DNA of 52,849 bases from Gymnopus androsaceus JB14 (GCA_009733575.1 ML769784.1:1-52849); one strand, 5' to 3'. Shown: positions 11,601 to 22,846, counted from the stretch's first letter. Program-made: numbers and translations. The notes: a model not told the origin generated them from the sequence alone.

Positions 11601-13140
11601 ATGTATTACATTCTTTTGTGCGTATATTAATCCATGTTTCTGCGATGACATTCTAAATTGCCACGGCATAGTTTATTTATCTCATGGATTTCGGTCGCTG
11701 GCGCGCTCTCGATCTCATTCCCGCCGTCTGGAACACCCACCGCAGCTTCGGACTCGCAAATGATTACATGGACTCGCGATAAATCTGACCCCTCAGATCA
11801 GTTCGTCATACAGAAGATTAAACTGGACGACGGGAAAGGTCCTAGCCCCAAGTCAACACCAGTGCCCATCAACAATTCACAAGGCAAAGGTGGAACATCA
11901 CCATTCATGTTTAATCAGGCTGGGTGAGCTGAAGCGATATAAAAAAGACGATTAATTAATAAAACAATGTTTTATAGTCTATTCCAGATACTCGCGGTCG
12001 ATATACAGTGAGTAGATTATAAGATAATCGCTTGGTCGCTATCCAAACCGACGATTCTCAGAAACGGAAAAAATTTCTTCTCAACGGAGGTCACTGTGCT
12101 ACCCAACCCAACATCCTCATTGTCTCCTGTGCCCAGGTGAGCCACGATGCCCATTTTTCCTGGCGATAACCTGAATTCCGATCACCAAGTTCTACAAACT
12201 CTGCTAAAGAAAGCTCAAAAGGACAAACCAGCATGTGCGTAGTTATTCCTATCTGGAAATGTCTTATTTAGATTTCCAACAGGATGAAACCAACTGGAAT
12301 GGGCCAGTGCGTATTTATCTCCATCCTGAAATGTCATATTTAGACCCCAACAGGATGAGCGTGAACGGGTCTAAGACAGCCATAACACAGCAGGCGAGTC
12401 ACTCATCCACCGCTTTACCAGCCTCGGACTCTACCGTTCCACCAGCATCAGATCACACCCCTGCTATAATCGGGGGAGTCGTAGGCAGCGTGGCGCTTCT
12501 CTTCATCATTGGCGCCACTCTTCTCTGCCTTCGCTATCGTACTCGGCGGGATACATCGATCTTTGTTCGGGCTAAAATGGTTCGCTATCATGATTCTGAC
12601 CTACTTGATGGTCAAAGGACTGCAAGCCCTGGGCTTGAGAAAGACTTGGAATACTATCCAGCTCTATCTCCGATCAAAAGAAACTCACTACGACCGCAGG
12701 ATTCGGTTTCTAACATTTATTATATTCCTCCTATTCTTCCACCTATTCCCGCAGCCCGCTCTGTCACGAGTAGCGAGGTCCCTAGTTCTGTGAACACTTC
12801 CAGCTCCGCACGTCGGACAAGAGATATAAATACCCCCCAACTTTCCGTCAGCACACTATCTACGACAACCAGTGGTTTTGGGTCCCTCTTCCCGGTACCT
12901 GCACTACCTCCTCGTACACGGACAGAAAGACAAATGCTGATTGAAGAGGACATCCAGCGGCTTCAATCCAGGATTCTGTTTCTTCAGGGAGACAATGTAA
13001 ATACTCCTGCTATAAGTAGGTTGGAGAGAGAGCAGGAGTTGCTGTTAACTAATGCAAGAGTGGAAAGGTTGAAGGAGGTGCATGAATCTAAATGGGCATT
13101 GGGATTGGCGGATGAGGCTCCGGAGGGACTGTTCAACTAA
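11601..13140 (+). CDS. Receptor-like single-pass membrane protein B
   Basis: Seven exons fit exactly: 11601-11617, 11672-11923, 11978-12007, 12062-12136, 12190-12234, 12283-12306 and 12354-13140. They give 409 residues, with every intron in phase 2. The signal peptide is MYYILFLFISWISVAGA, split after 17 nt. The ectodomain carries ITWTRDKSDPSDQF. A Ser/Thr/Pro stalk leads to a membrane helix at about residues 186-210 and the basic patch RYRTRR. The tail ends with RTERQMLIEEDIQRLQ, a coiled coil, and SKWALGLADEAPEGLFN. The ectodomain, stalk and several introns are nearly identical to gene C. The 24-nt exon 6 and its flanking intron look duplicated: the 48-nt intron 12235-12282 and the 47-nt intron 12307-12353 are similar copies. 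An uninterrupted frame from 12235 to 13140 is an intron read-through and not the preferred model. Confidence 0.85.
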
Positions 13141-13732
13141 CTTTCATGTATACTACCTACGTGAGCGCTCACATTTTGGCGCTGTATCCGCATTACTTAT
13201 CATGATTTTTTGAGCTGTACCGTGCACCCTTATTATTCATTATTATATTCCGGTGACAGCAAGCTGTTTGTCTGTGACAAGTCTGTGAAGCTTTAGGCAA
13301 AAATGTTTATGGGTTTTCGAATTTGTTACTTACTCGTCGCGCTTCGCATCCTCGATTTTCCCCAGATCTATACCAGCAACTTGGTAGGGCTGAAATGTAT
13401 CAGTTTAATCTTTAGCCCGTCACTCGAAGCTCAAGCAAACAAATTAACTGTTCAACTTCTTCCCGGATAAATCTCAACGCCTCGACCATAAAACAAGTCA
13501 TCATCCACGATGAGAGACTGTTCAAGAATCATGATATCAGGGTATCTGAATGATGCTACTTAGACCTTGCTGTTGTAATATCGCGCTGATATCAGCAACC
13601 ACCGAACAAAAAAACAGAGAGAAAAGGTAGATTGAGTCGTTCTTCCTTCCTACTCTTTCACGCATTCGAGGATCCTCACTGTTCTTTTTTCCTTTGACTT
13701 TCCTTTTGCGTCTTCAATCCAGCAGCGCTGGA
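13141..13732. other. Spacer between genes B and C
   Basis: No coding segment is supported. The last part (about 13620-13732) resembles the sequence upstream of gene B at 11470-11600: both have a pyrimidine-rich TTCxTTC run and AGCAGxxCTGG just before the ATG. The B to C duplication therefore probably included promoter sequence. Confidence 0.5.
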
Positions 13733-15070
13733 ATGTATTATAGCATTATTTTGTGAGTAATTTTCTTCTATTCATTTTTGGAACTCATTTGTTGCCCTCA
13801 GTATTTTTATTGCATGGCTTTCGGTCTCAGACGCGCTTTCAATCTCATTCCCACCAGCTGGAACACCTACCGCAGCTTCGGACTCGCAAATGATAACATG
13901 GACTCGCGATAAATCTGACCCCTCAGATCAGTTCGTTTTGCAGCACGTTAAACTAGACGGAGAGGACGGTCCTAGCCCCAAGTCAACACCAGTGCCCATC
14001 AACAATTCACAAGGCAAAGGTGGAACATCACCATTCATGTTTAATCGGGCTGGGTGAGTTGAAGCGATTAAACGAACGATGCAGAATTAACAAAGCAATA
14101 TTTTACAGTCTATTCCAGATCCTCGCGGTCGATATACAGTGAGTAAGATAATCACTTGGCCGCTATCCAAACCGACGATTCCCAGAAACGAACAAACATT
14201 CTTCTCAACGGAAGTCACTGTGCTACCCAACCCAACATCCTCATTGTCTCCGGTGCCCAGGTGAGCTGCGCTGGCTATTTTCCTCTTTCGATAATCTGAA
14301 TTTCAGCCACGAAGTTTTACAAGCACTGTTACAAGCCCGACTGGAATGGGCGAGTGCGTATTTATCTCCATCCTGAAATGTCATATTTAGACCCCAACAG
14401 GATGAGCGTGAACGGGTCTAAGACAACCACAACACAGCAGGCGAGTCACTCATCCACCGCTTTACCAGCCTCGGACTCTACCGTTCCACCACCATCACCC
14501 CACACCGCTGCTATAATCGGGGGAGTTGTAGGTAGCGCGTCGTTTTTCTTGATTGTTGGAGCTCTTTTTCTGTTCCTCCGCTGTCGTCACCCACGGAGAA
14601 ATCAAGCTGGCGACGTGCTCAAAGATAGTACCACGGTGACTGTCTCTCCCTTCCCAGCAGGACCTCCCCGCGACGGAGTTTCTCTACCTGTGGAGAGGAA
14701 AATGAGGCCATCAGCACTTATAAACCGAGTCGCACTTATCGAGAACATTTCGGATAGCGAGCAGCACCCTTCATCCTCTTTAGAGCAAAATCCAGAAGAT
14801 GAACGCCATCATAGAGGGGTTCAAATTCCACGATTTGGTTCACGTAGAAAACGGTCACCTGTCCGCGTTGAAGTCGTCACCGAAAACCATCGCAATGAAT
14901 CTACGGAAATAATTCCAGGACCTACGCCTGATATGGTGATTCAACCAGAGAGCAGTCCTATAGCTTACCGTCATCAGGATAGCGGATGGAGACCCTCAGT
15001 GGCTCGGAACGAAAGGCCTGAAGGCCTGAGGGAGGTAATTGAGCTTCCCCCAGACTATTCGGAGGTGTAG
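13733..15070 (+). CDS. Receptor-like single-pass membrane protein C, with a different cytoplasmic tail ending PPDYSEV
   Basis: Six exons fit exactly: 13733-13752, 13802-14053, 14109-14138, 14186-14260, 14315-14353 and 14401-15070. They give 361 residues, all introns in phase 2. The signal peptide is MYYSIIFIFIAWLSVSDA. From the first exon to the stalk it is nearly identical to gene B, including an identical 47-nt intron (14354-14400). The membrane helix lies at about residues 177-200, then RCRHPRR. Beyond it the similarity stops. The tail has neither the coiled coil nor the WALG motif; it is rich in Glu, Arg and Pro and ends IELPPDYSEV. PPDY fits the PPxY class bound by WW domains such as those of Rsp5/NEDD4-type ubiquitin ligases. 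Ubiquitin-linked turnover is therefore a reasonable but untested inference. Confidence 0.85.
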
Positions 15071-15518
15071 TACTATTTCTGAATTCGGTTTATGAATACT
15101 GCTGTGTGGAAGCTGTACGACTGCCAGTGGGTGCGGTGGGCATGATTGGATAGATAACCCCTCGACTCTGATGAGGTGATGTACTTTTTGTGTAGTATGG
15201 GCAAACGAACTGGGAATCATGTTCTTTTGTTCATCTCGTGTTCATTGAAGGACTCCTTTCCTGCATGAAATACCTTGCACCAAGGCGTCCGATGAAGGGA
15301 CTTAAAAAGGCGTGATATTATCCTACTGTAGACATTATTCATATGAATGCTGTGCCACAAGCTTACCGACTGTAGCTAATGCTATCGATAGTACTGGTAT
15401 AAGAATGATCAATCAACACGGCTGTAAACTTTCGATCCCACATCCCATCTTCCCGCCTTTTTGATGTTCATTGCCTTGCAAGGACCTAAACGACGCGCGA
15501 ACTGATATCCCATCGCCA

Positions 15519-15538
15519 TCTCTCTCTCTCTCTCTCTC
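15519..15538. repeat. (TC)10 microsatellite upstream of gene D
   Basis: Ten uninterrupted TC units lie about 85 bp before the predicted gene D start and continue as imperfect CT. Pyrimidine tracts are common core-promoter elements in fungi and prone to length change. Confidence 0.9.
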
Positions 15539-15623
15539 CTCTCACCGTTATTGTTGCCCATCTACTTTCCTTTCCTTAGTTTTCTCGATAGCTGCGAGGC
15601 TTCACATTGGAATTACGACCAAC

Positions 15624-17274
15624 ACGATATTGCTGTTTTTGTATGTGACATTTGGATTGAATTACTGGTCTTTAGCTGATACTGTAATTTAGAGCGTTCG
15701 CTATTCAAGCTGTCATGGCACAGTTCCTACCGAATATGATGAATATGACTCAGAAAGTTTTCGACTTCGAGTCTATCACTGGACCATTTAGTGCGGGTCA
15801 GGTTGTAACAGGAACAATCGGCATTGGCGACCAAGGGTCTTTTTTCACTCCTCCTCCTTTCGCAGTGGTATTTTCCGCCTTAGACTCTGGTGCTCTTGCC
15901 ACCATAAAAATCCCACCTCTCCCTCCCCCAACGAATACGCAATCCGAATTTTTCACTTTTACTGTTCCAACAACATTGAGGTGAGCAGGGTAAACATTCG
16001 AGCCACAAGTGCGCTTACAATTTGCTTTGTTTTGCTAGCGCAACAGGCAATTTTGAAGTACTTATCCAGTACGCAGAGTATGTGTCCAGCGATTATAGTT
16101 ATGAAGTCGTTTTTACCAATCTCGTAGCTCTTCGAACAACATAGTTACTCTCGGAACTGTTGACATTACGAATGCAACAGCTACAGTGGCAGACACTAGC
16201 GAGTGAGTTCGACTTTCTGAATAGTCTGTTGAAAAAAAGTACTTATGTATCGAGATAAGCTTAACAACATCAGCCTCTAGTACAGCTACTTCAGGTTCAT
16301 CACCAATAACAACCAGTACTCCTTCGTGAGTGCAGTCCTAGATGATAAAGCACTGAATACTTACCTGATACTTGAAAGTACTGACAGTGGAGCTTCCCCG
16401 TAAGTGCAGTCTCAGAGAACAATCCTGTATATATCTCATTACTCTGTGGACAGCAGTACCTTTAGTGGCTCCAACACTTCGTGAGTCGATCGAACTTTCT
16501 TCAAATAAATTCAACCTTACCTGGACTAAATTCACCAGGAATGTACCTACAGCACCAACAAATACAACACCAGGAGTTTCTTCCACGCAGAACGCTGGTA
16601 CTACTCCATCTCCCCTGGCAGCGTCAGAAGAAAACTCAAGGCAAGTGAGAAACTTGGGCGCAATTATTGGTGGGACAATCGGTGCCGTTGTCGTCGCTCT
16701 CCTAGCGCTTATTGCACTCCTCTTGTGCAACCGCCGGAAGCGACAAGCCTCAGGACGACCAATGACATTCCACGGTGACATGATGGTGAAATCCCCCGAA
16801 CCGCAGGCGTTTACAACGTTCGAACATTTCGGGGTAGGCTCCAGAGCCCGCCGCTCGAGATCTATGGCTTCTTCCAGAAACTCGAGCATTGACAGTCAAA
16901 ATGCCAACGAAAAGACTCCTGCATTAGGAGCTTACTCGCGGCAAGCGAGCTCTAGGGCCTCAGAAGACGGTAATGGCGAAACATCATACAGATATCCTTC
17001 TTCACCATCAAGTGGAATGAGTGGGTACGAGAGTGCGCGAGGCCCAAGTCGTCTTTCTCCGAGGACAGACAGACAGATGCAGTTGGAAGAGAAGATTCAG
17101 ATTTTAAAAGCGCAGATGATATCTTTGAGCGACGAATTGTCGGGAGAATCTGCGGATAGTCATGATTCTCAGATAGGGAGTATCAGAGCGAGGATAAAGC
17201 GGTTAGAAAAGCTGGAATCTTCGGATTGGGCCCTGAGCCTGACAAACGAAGTACCGAGTGAATTTTTGTCGTAG
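15624..17274 (+). CDS. Receptor-like single-pass membrane protein D; usual ATG position reads ACG
   Basis: Eight exons fit, all introns phase 2: 15624-15640, 15693-15980, 16039-16077, 16128-16202, 16281-16325, 16379-16399, 16454-16480 and 16539-17274. They give 415 residues from 15624. The first exon has the same 17-nt length as in A, B and E and would encode the start of a hydrophobic signal (TILLFLAFAIQAVMAQ), but its first codon is ACG. No in-frame ATG lies upstream, so translation may begin at ACG, at the ATG at 15715 (losing the signal), or in an unseen exon. Four small exons (21-75 nt) build the Ser/Thr stalk. The membrane helix is at about residues 210-234, then CNRRKR. The tail has RTDRQMQLEEKIQILK and ends SSDWALSLTNEVPSEFLS. 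Confidence 0.75.
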
Positions 17275-17763
17275 TCTTGAGGATTGAGTCTCTTTATTTA
17301 TTAGGTATTTAGGAGAAGTAGTGTATGATGTATGATAGGAACACGTACCTGTATTATTATGCGCAGAGGGATCCAGATGTACTTTTGAAGATTTCGCAAG
17401 CGATCTAGAAAGATCAAATCAGGCAGATAATAAGTCTTGTAGTGTAAGGCACGATAATGCCGGAGCTAACGGGCCGGGTGCGGCAATCGGCGGACTCCCA
17501 CACAAAATCGACTCTTGTTGCATTGCCTTTCTGATATGTCGCCGTACTACTGGTGTGGTAACCATCGTAGATGAACATGCATTCCGTGATTCTGTCTTTG
17601 AGACCCTCATGATCAAAGTCTAAAAACTTCTCTTCCTGCTCAGGTGCCAGCGTTCAACGGCGAGAACGCCCTGTCTGTCATTTCTCTTTTATTTCCCTCC
17701 AAGGCTTTTTCTGGCTTCATTCCTTGATCTGGTCTGCATTTCTGCAGGCAGAGCCTGCTAATA
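17275..17763. other. Spacer between genes D and E
   Basis: No coding segment is supported on either strand. The last 100 bp are pyrimidine-rich (CTCTTTTATTTCCCTCC), as upstream of the other family members, and probably hold the gene E promoter. Confidence 0.45.
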
Positions 17764-20088
17764 ATGCGCTCCTCGCATCTGTGAGCGCTTCAATTTTCGG
17801 GTAACCTTGTTGTCGGGATTGCTCAACAGTTGGCACAGCGTCTTTCTTTCTCTAGGCACAGTCGTAGCTGGGTTTAGCTTCACTGGGTTACCTTCTACTG
17901 CGACAGTGAACATTGCCACATCGGGCACTTTGATTCGAGACAGCAGCGACCCCACCGCCTTCAGCCTCCTGCTCAGGCTGGTCACTCAAAATGGCGGAAG
18001 TACAATTCAGACCTTCAGCTCGGAGGAGGAAACAAGTATACCGTTTACTTTCACACCGACTGAATCTGGGTGCGTGATCTTCTCTCTCTGAGACTCACTC
18101 CAACTGAATCAGTCTAGTAGATCCTTCATTATCGAGGTCATATCTAATTTGACGCCGTAAATATCGACTCTCCATCCTATCATTGCGTTTTTGCTTACTA
18201 TCATTGCCAGAATCTCTGATACAACTGAACCAGACCAAATCTTCGCTTCAAGTAGCGAGTTCACTGTCTCAGAGCCGGATAATCAAGCTTCTCCGTGCGC
18301 TACCATCTTCTCAATCTATCTGCCGTTCCTCATCGTGTTACTTCACTAGGCCTTCTATAACATCTTCCAGCTCCAAAAATGCAGGCACCTCGAGCTCATC
18401 ACAGAATGTTAACACTGTGACCTCCTCCTCCTCCTCCACCGCCGTACAAACGACGACTACTGCAAATAACAACAAGTGAGTTGGAGAGTATCATATACTC
18501 CGACTGGACTAATCGAAGCCACAGTGGTCAAGGCGAATCCACATCCACATCCACATCGACCACTTCATTGCAGACCTCTTCCACTCACAGCACCTCCGCG
18601 TATGTGTCTCAGCATCTCATATATCATTCTTCTCTGACCCTGCCTCCAGTGCCGTTGCTGGGGCTGCATCGAGTACTAATGCTGCATCTGTAACCACGTA
18701 TGTGCTCACCTATCCATCTCATATTTCTTTTCTCACTGCATGAGAGATAGTAATGCATTTGCTTCTCAGTCCACTGGTACGAGCGCAAAAGGGTATGTTT
18801 ACAATACTGTACTATTATGGTTATACTCAACTAGTTTGAATAGTGCTCTGGGTTCGGCCTCAGGTTCGCCGACTGCAACCTCAAGTTCTGGGTACGTTTT
18901 ATTATCTGTCTCGTATTCTGATATAGCTCATGCACCGCTCGATTCAGAACACCCTCGGACTCGAGCGATACTTCTGGTTCCGGTAGTAGTAATGGCTCCC
19001 CACCGGTCTCCAAAAGCACCATTACCTCACCTCCCGGATCGACTGGGACATTGGCTCCAAATTCAGCTGCGTCCAAATCTACTAATACTGGAATGATTGT
19101 CGGCATAATCCTCGGCGTTCTGGCATTCGTTGCTGTATCTATGGCGCTGTTGCTTGCCTTTATACGACGCCGACGTCGTCAACGTACAAATACCTTCAAG
19201 CGTCAGCTTATGACCCGTCAAACGCGTTCGTCGCCATTGGTATTCAACATGGTCTCGCCCCCTCCTTCGACTACTGCCGAAAGCGGGGATGGATTCTGCG
19301 AATACAATCCCGATTCAGACAATGGACATATATTGGAGACCGGGACCGTCGCCCAGAGTGACATGTCATATCGACAGTCCGCGTATTCGAACAGTCGAAT
19401 CCAGAAATGATGGAGACTGGAACCGTGGCCCATACCGACCTTTCACATATACAATCTATGTATTCAGAACCATCGGTAAATTCGATGTACTCTGACTCTC
19501 CGAGCATATTCTACACCGCGGTTCCACGGACTACGGGTGCAGGATCCGCATTTGTCGCAAATCCCCCTCCGACACCACCTCCATCCTATGCCTCCCCCAC
19601 CTGCGCCTGTCACCCCGTCGGCTTTGGGACTAACATTTAGTCCTCCGTCTGGTTCTGCTCCTTCATCGCACCCTCAGCTTGCCCCTGGCTGGGTTTTCCC
19701 TCGTACACCGGCTCGTGCCAGCCAGCTGCCACCTCCAAAGACTGAAAGACAAATGGATATATACGACCGAAAGTAAGTTGAAGAGTATTTTTCTGTAGAT
19801 GGTGAACTAATTGAATCTACTTGTAGGGTGCGACTGCAAGGAAAGCTAATAAGCTTGCAGGGCTGGGGAAACGTCGACGCTCCGGCGAGTCAGCAGAACG
19901 AGGTACAAATGCTGAAGGAACAGATTCGTCGTTTGGAGCTTTTGGAAAATTCCGATTGGGCGATGGGGAAGAGTAATGAACTTCCATCCCTTGACATAAT
20001 TGCCATAGTATACTTTCCAGTTACTTTTGTCTCGTCTCTGCATCCAGATTGCTGTCATTTCATTGTTTCGGCGCGTTCGAACTTGTAG
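17764..20088 (+). CDS. Receptor-like single-pass membrane protein E, long mini-exon stalk, frameshifted tail
   Basis: Eleven exons fit with phase-2 introns: 17764-17780, 17830-18069, 18118-18156, 18211-18294, 18350-18475, 18519-18599, 18650-18697, 18751-18792, 18844-18891, 18948-19772 and 19827-20088. The signal MRSSHLWHSVFLSLGTVVAG is split after 17 nt. The ectodomain has IRDSSDPTAFSLLL. Exons 5-9 (42-126 nt) are almost pure Ser/Thr codons, giving the longest stalk here. The membrane helix is at about residues 291-314, then RRRRRQR. In the tail two copies of an ETGTVA...SxxQS.YS repeat sit in different frames: one base seems lost near 19389 and one gained near 19592, so the outer parts share a frame but stops lie between. 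Two weak introns could replace the shifts. The C-terminal KTERQM coiled coil and NSDWAMGKSNELPS are present. The stop found in paralogues at this point is missing, adding about 30 residues. Length would be about 603 residues. Confidence 0.7.
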
Positions 20089-20432
20089 TTTAGGCTGCTT
20101 GAACATTTGCATCTAATTTTGTTCGACTCGCAAATACAGTATTCATTGTTCATTCTTTTTCCCTTTGTGTTCATGCACTGTCTTTTGTATCGTTTCTTGT
20201 ATAGTAAAAGCTCAAATTGTGGAGGGGAGAGGGAAGGCGCTGCTCTCAATCAATGAAAAGGTATTTTCTGCCACAGAAGAGATGTATGGAGTGCCGCAAT
20301 TTCTACGGGTAAGATGGTGAGAGAACGCTCCGTCCTACAGCTAAGTATCTCGATACTGTACTAGAATTTGAAAATTCCCAAGAAATCTCGAAGACACGGA
20401 CGGGTTCATACATTTCTAACTTTTTACGGGTT
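20089..20432. other. Convergent intergenic region
   Basis: Spacer between gene E (plus) and the 3' end of the minus-strand gene to its right. AT-rich, with no supported coding segment. Confidence 0.45.
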
Positions 20433-22420
20433 TTATTTAGAAACCAAGTACACTGATATACAACGAAAATGTGGTGTGTAGTACAATACAGATTTGAGAT
20501 ATAGATGCAAGTAAATATATGCGTAGGAAGCCCAAACCCATCTAGAGTTGCAACCTGGCGATGCAGACCCTTGCCATTGCGGACAGGGACTCTTCCAAAC
20601 CTCCATTAGACCAACATTAGCGTCCTCATGTGCTTGCGGACCATAGGAGCATGGTCGGCTTGGCATGCATTTTTCGATTGCACGGAGAAAGGCCCAATCT
20701 TGGAGGAGCAAAACCTTGCTGGAAGGAGTAGATTCAACGAGAGGGCCAAAGGATAACAGTCCTGAAGCAGCACAACGTGAATCGAGAGCTATCTCTCCTG
20801 GAGCTGCCGCCTTTGTCGGGGTGAAGATCAGACCTCCTGGCATAGAAGGTCTTATAGCCGATGAAGAAGTCACACAAACTGAGAAGAGAATCGCTCCGGT
20901 TCGCAAGCAGATCAGCATCCACAAAAGAGCTATTATCGTCCACAAGCACGAAACTGTTCTCGGACAAGCTCTTGCCAGCAGAGCTGGCAGCAGGAGAAGG
21001 AATCCTAATCGCAAATGAAGATGTGTCAAGGATGCGAGCAGGGCTGAAGTGAAGCTTCAATCCGGTCGAAAGAGTTGTCGGGATTGACAGTAAGTTTACG
21101 GGGACAGGGAACGCCAACGCTGTTTCAATACGGTCTAAAGTATTGTCCGCGCTACCCTGAAGAAAAAAGAACAACATGAATTAAAATTTGGACAACCGAG
21201 ACCAACATCAAGCTACTGACTGGAGAAACTGAAACTGAATATGCCGAAACAATCTCAGCGGCCTGAAGAACGGTGCTCAGCTGTAACGTATCAATCGGCC
21301 TTGGAAATGGTGGAAGGTCTCGGGGTTATAGGAATGGTGGCTGATCGAAGAACGAAGAACGGAGACACAAATATCGGCTTCTAGGTTGTTGTCGGACTCA
21401 TACTATATACGAGAAGTTAATTTATGGAAGGAATGAGGAGCAATAAACAACTCACAGCAGGTCTATGCGACGCCGAGGGTAACCCTTCTGCGGAGATGAG
21501 CTAGGATAAGGGTGAGTTAATTAGTAAAGTCATTCAGAGAGTCATACGAACAGCATTCTCGTCGACGGATGACCCGCTCGTACTACGAGAGCTTGCTCTC
21601 GAAGAAGAGGTTCTGGAGGTGGCGGGTCAACATCGATCGACTTCGTATCCTCTGGAGACCATTCCTGGACAAAACATCGAGGATATGTCGTGTTCTGGAG
21701 TCTGAACCTGAGGCTATATACTTATATGAGTTTAGCCATACTCAAAACTATCGCTGAGACAAACGTACCCAGAATCATGCGTCTGCAAATTAGACTGCCT
21801 TATGCCATTGCCACTTCTGCTATCTTCGTCTTTCCCTGAACACAATTCCAGGCTAAGTGTAGGCCATTAGAACTGACAGCGTACCTCGGCTTCAATCGAC
21901 AAGCCTGGAGTGGGAGATGCTTTTCTGAAGAATTCAACCGTCAAAATCACGATATGTTATGTACATAGTATGGAGAAGACGCACAAAAATTGGAGCAATT
22001 GACCACTGCCCTAGATTACCTTGCGCTAGACGAGTTCAAAAAAGTTGGTTTCTGTAAGGATGTACAATCAAAGTCAATAGCGCTGGATACGAGGGATGTA
22101 TTATTTTCAAGAAAAATGAGAGTGTGGTCAAATGCACCAAAAGGTATAGGAATAAGTAATTCGAATGTTTCAAAGTTTGCAGTTCAAAGCGACACTTGTG
22201 TCCAAATCTTTCTCATCACCGCGCTCTTTTTGTACCAATAGCGGCCTGAATTCTCCTTAACGATGTCCTTGTCAGTGTCAGCTACCTCTGGAGTCATCAG
22301 ATGTTTGTACTGAGCGAGTTCGAATTCAAGTATGAACTGAGAATTGAGTTTGCTCACGTTGGTTTGCATTAGTAGTCGAGAGAGTAGATCACGACGAGCG
22401 AGTTCGAGAGAAGAAGTCAT
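20433..22420 (-). CDS. Unrecognised multi-exon gene
   Basis: I do not recognise this protein. A likely start at 22420 gives MTSSLELARRDLLSRLLMQTN. GT-AG borders then support short exons containing KHLMTPE, KASPTPGLSIEAE, SPEDTKSIDVDPPPPEPLL and LISAEGLPSASHRPA. A long exon (about 21140-20860) begins GSADNTLDRIETALAFPVPV and continues SIPTTLSTGLKLHF and IRIPSPAASSAGKSL. The codon use and the clean splice sites around the long exon argue for a real gene. There is no signal peptide or membrane helix, and the content suggests an intracellular protein of about 300-350 residues. Exon joins and the stop are uncertain; the stop at 20433 belongs to one of two possible frames. Confidence 0.35.
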
Positions 22421-22846
22421 TATGTGAATAGGCCGAGTATTATAAAGTCCTCCGGGAGCTTCAGATGATGATTGTGGTCTAGGTTGAAGAGACGCACATC
22501 TCAAAATCGCCCACCTTTCGCATTAATTTTCCACGAATTCGCGTCGCGTCGCGTCGGCCGCTTCTGACTAGTACTTCCTTCCTTCCTCCTGTCACTGTGC
22601 AGTGAATTTCTCTTTTTATTATTAAACGATACACATGTGCGGTGCATCGACTAAGAAACTTCGTCCAGCCCGGATATGGTATGTACCTGCCTTTGTCCTG
22701 CAAGGTTAATTCGTGTGATCGCTTTTCAATGCATCGAGTATTCCTACCTAACTCGAAAGCTCAAGTACGGATTCTGAAGGACTTACGAAGACATACATAC
22801 TGAGGCTGGTCCATTGGAGACGAAGTTCTACCTAATGAACGCCAAA
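22421..22846. other. Intergenic spacer
   Basis: Between the start of the unrecognised gene (minus) and the stop of the DUF6534 gene (minus). It contains GCGTCGCGTCGCGTCGG at about 22541-22557, three tandem GCGTC units. No coding segment is supported. Confidence 0.4.

Noticed and set aside
12235..13140. Single long frame starting MRSYSYLEMSYLDFQQDE as the whole of gene B
   Set aside because: It reads through two duplicated introns and lacks the signal peptide and ectodomain; the spliced model matches gene C exon for exon.
16481..16538. In-frame FNLTWTKFTRN inside gene D, resembling an ectodomain W-T-(R/K) motif
   Set aside because: It falls in a well-bordered phase-2 intron; removing it keeps the frame and the Ser/Thr stalk, so I treat the likeness as chance.
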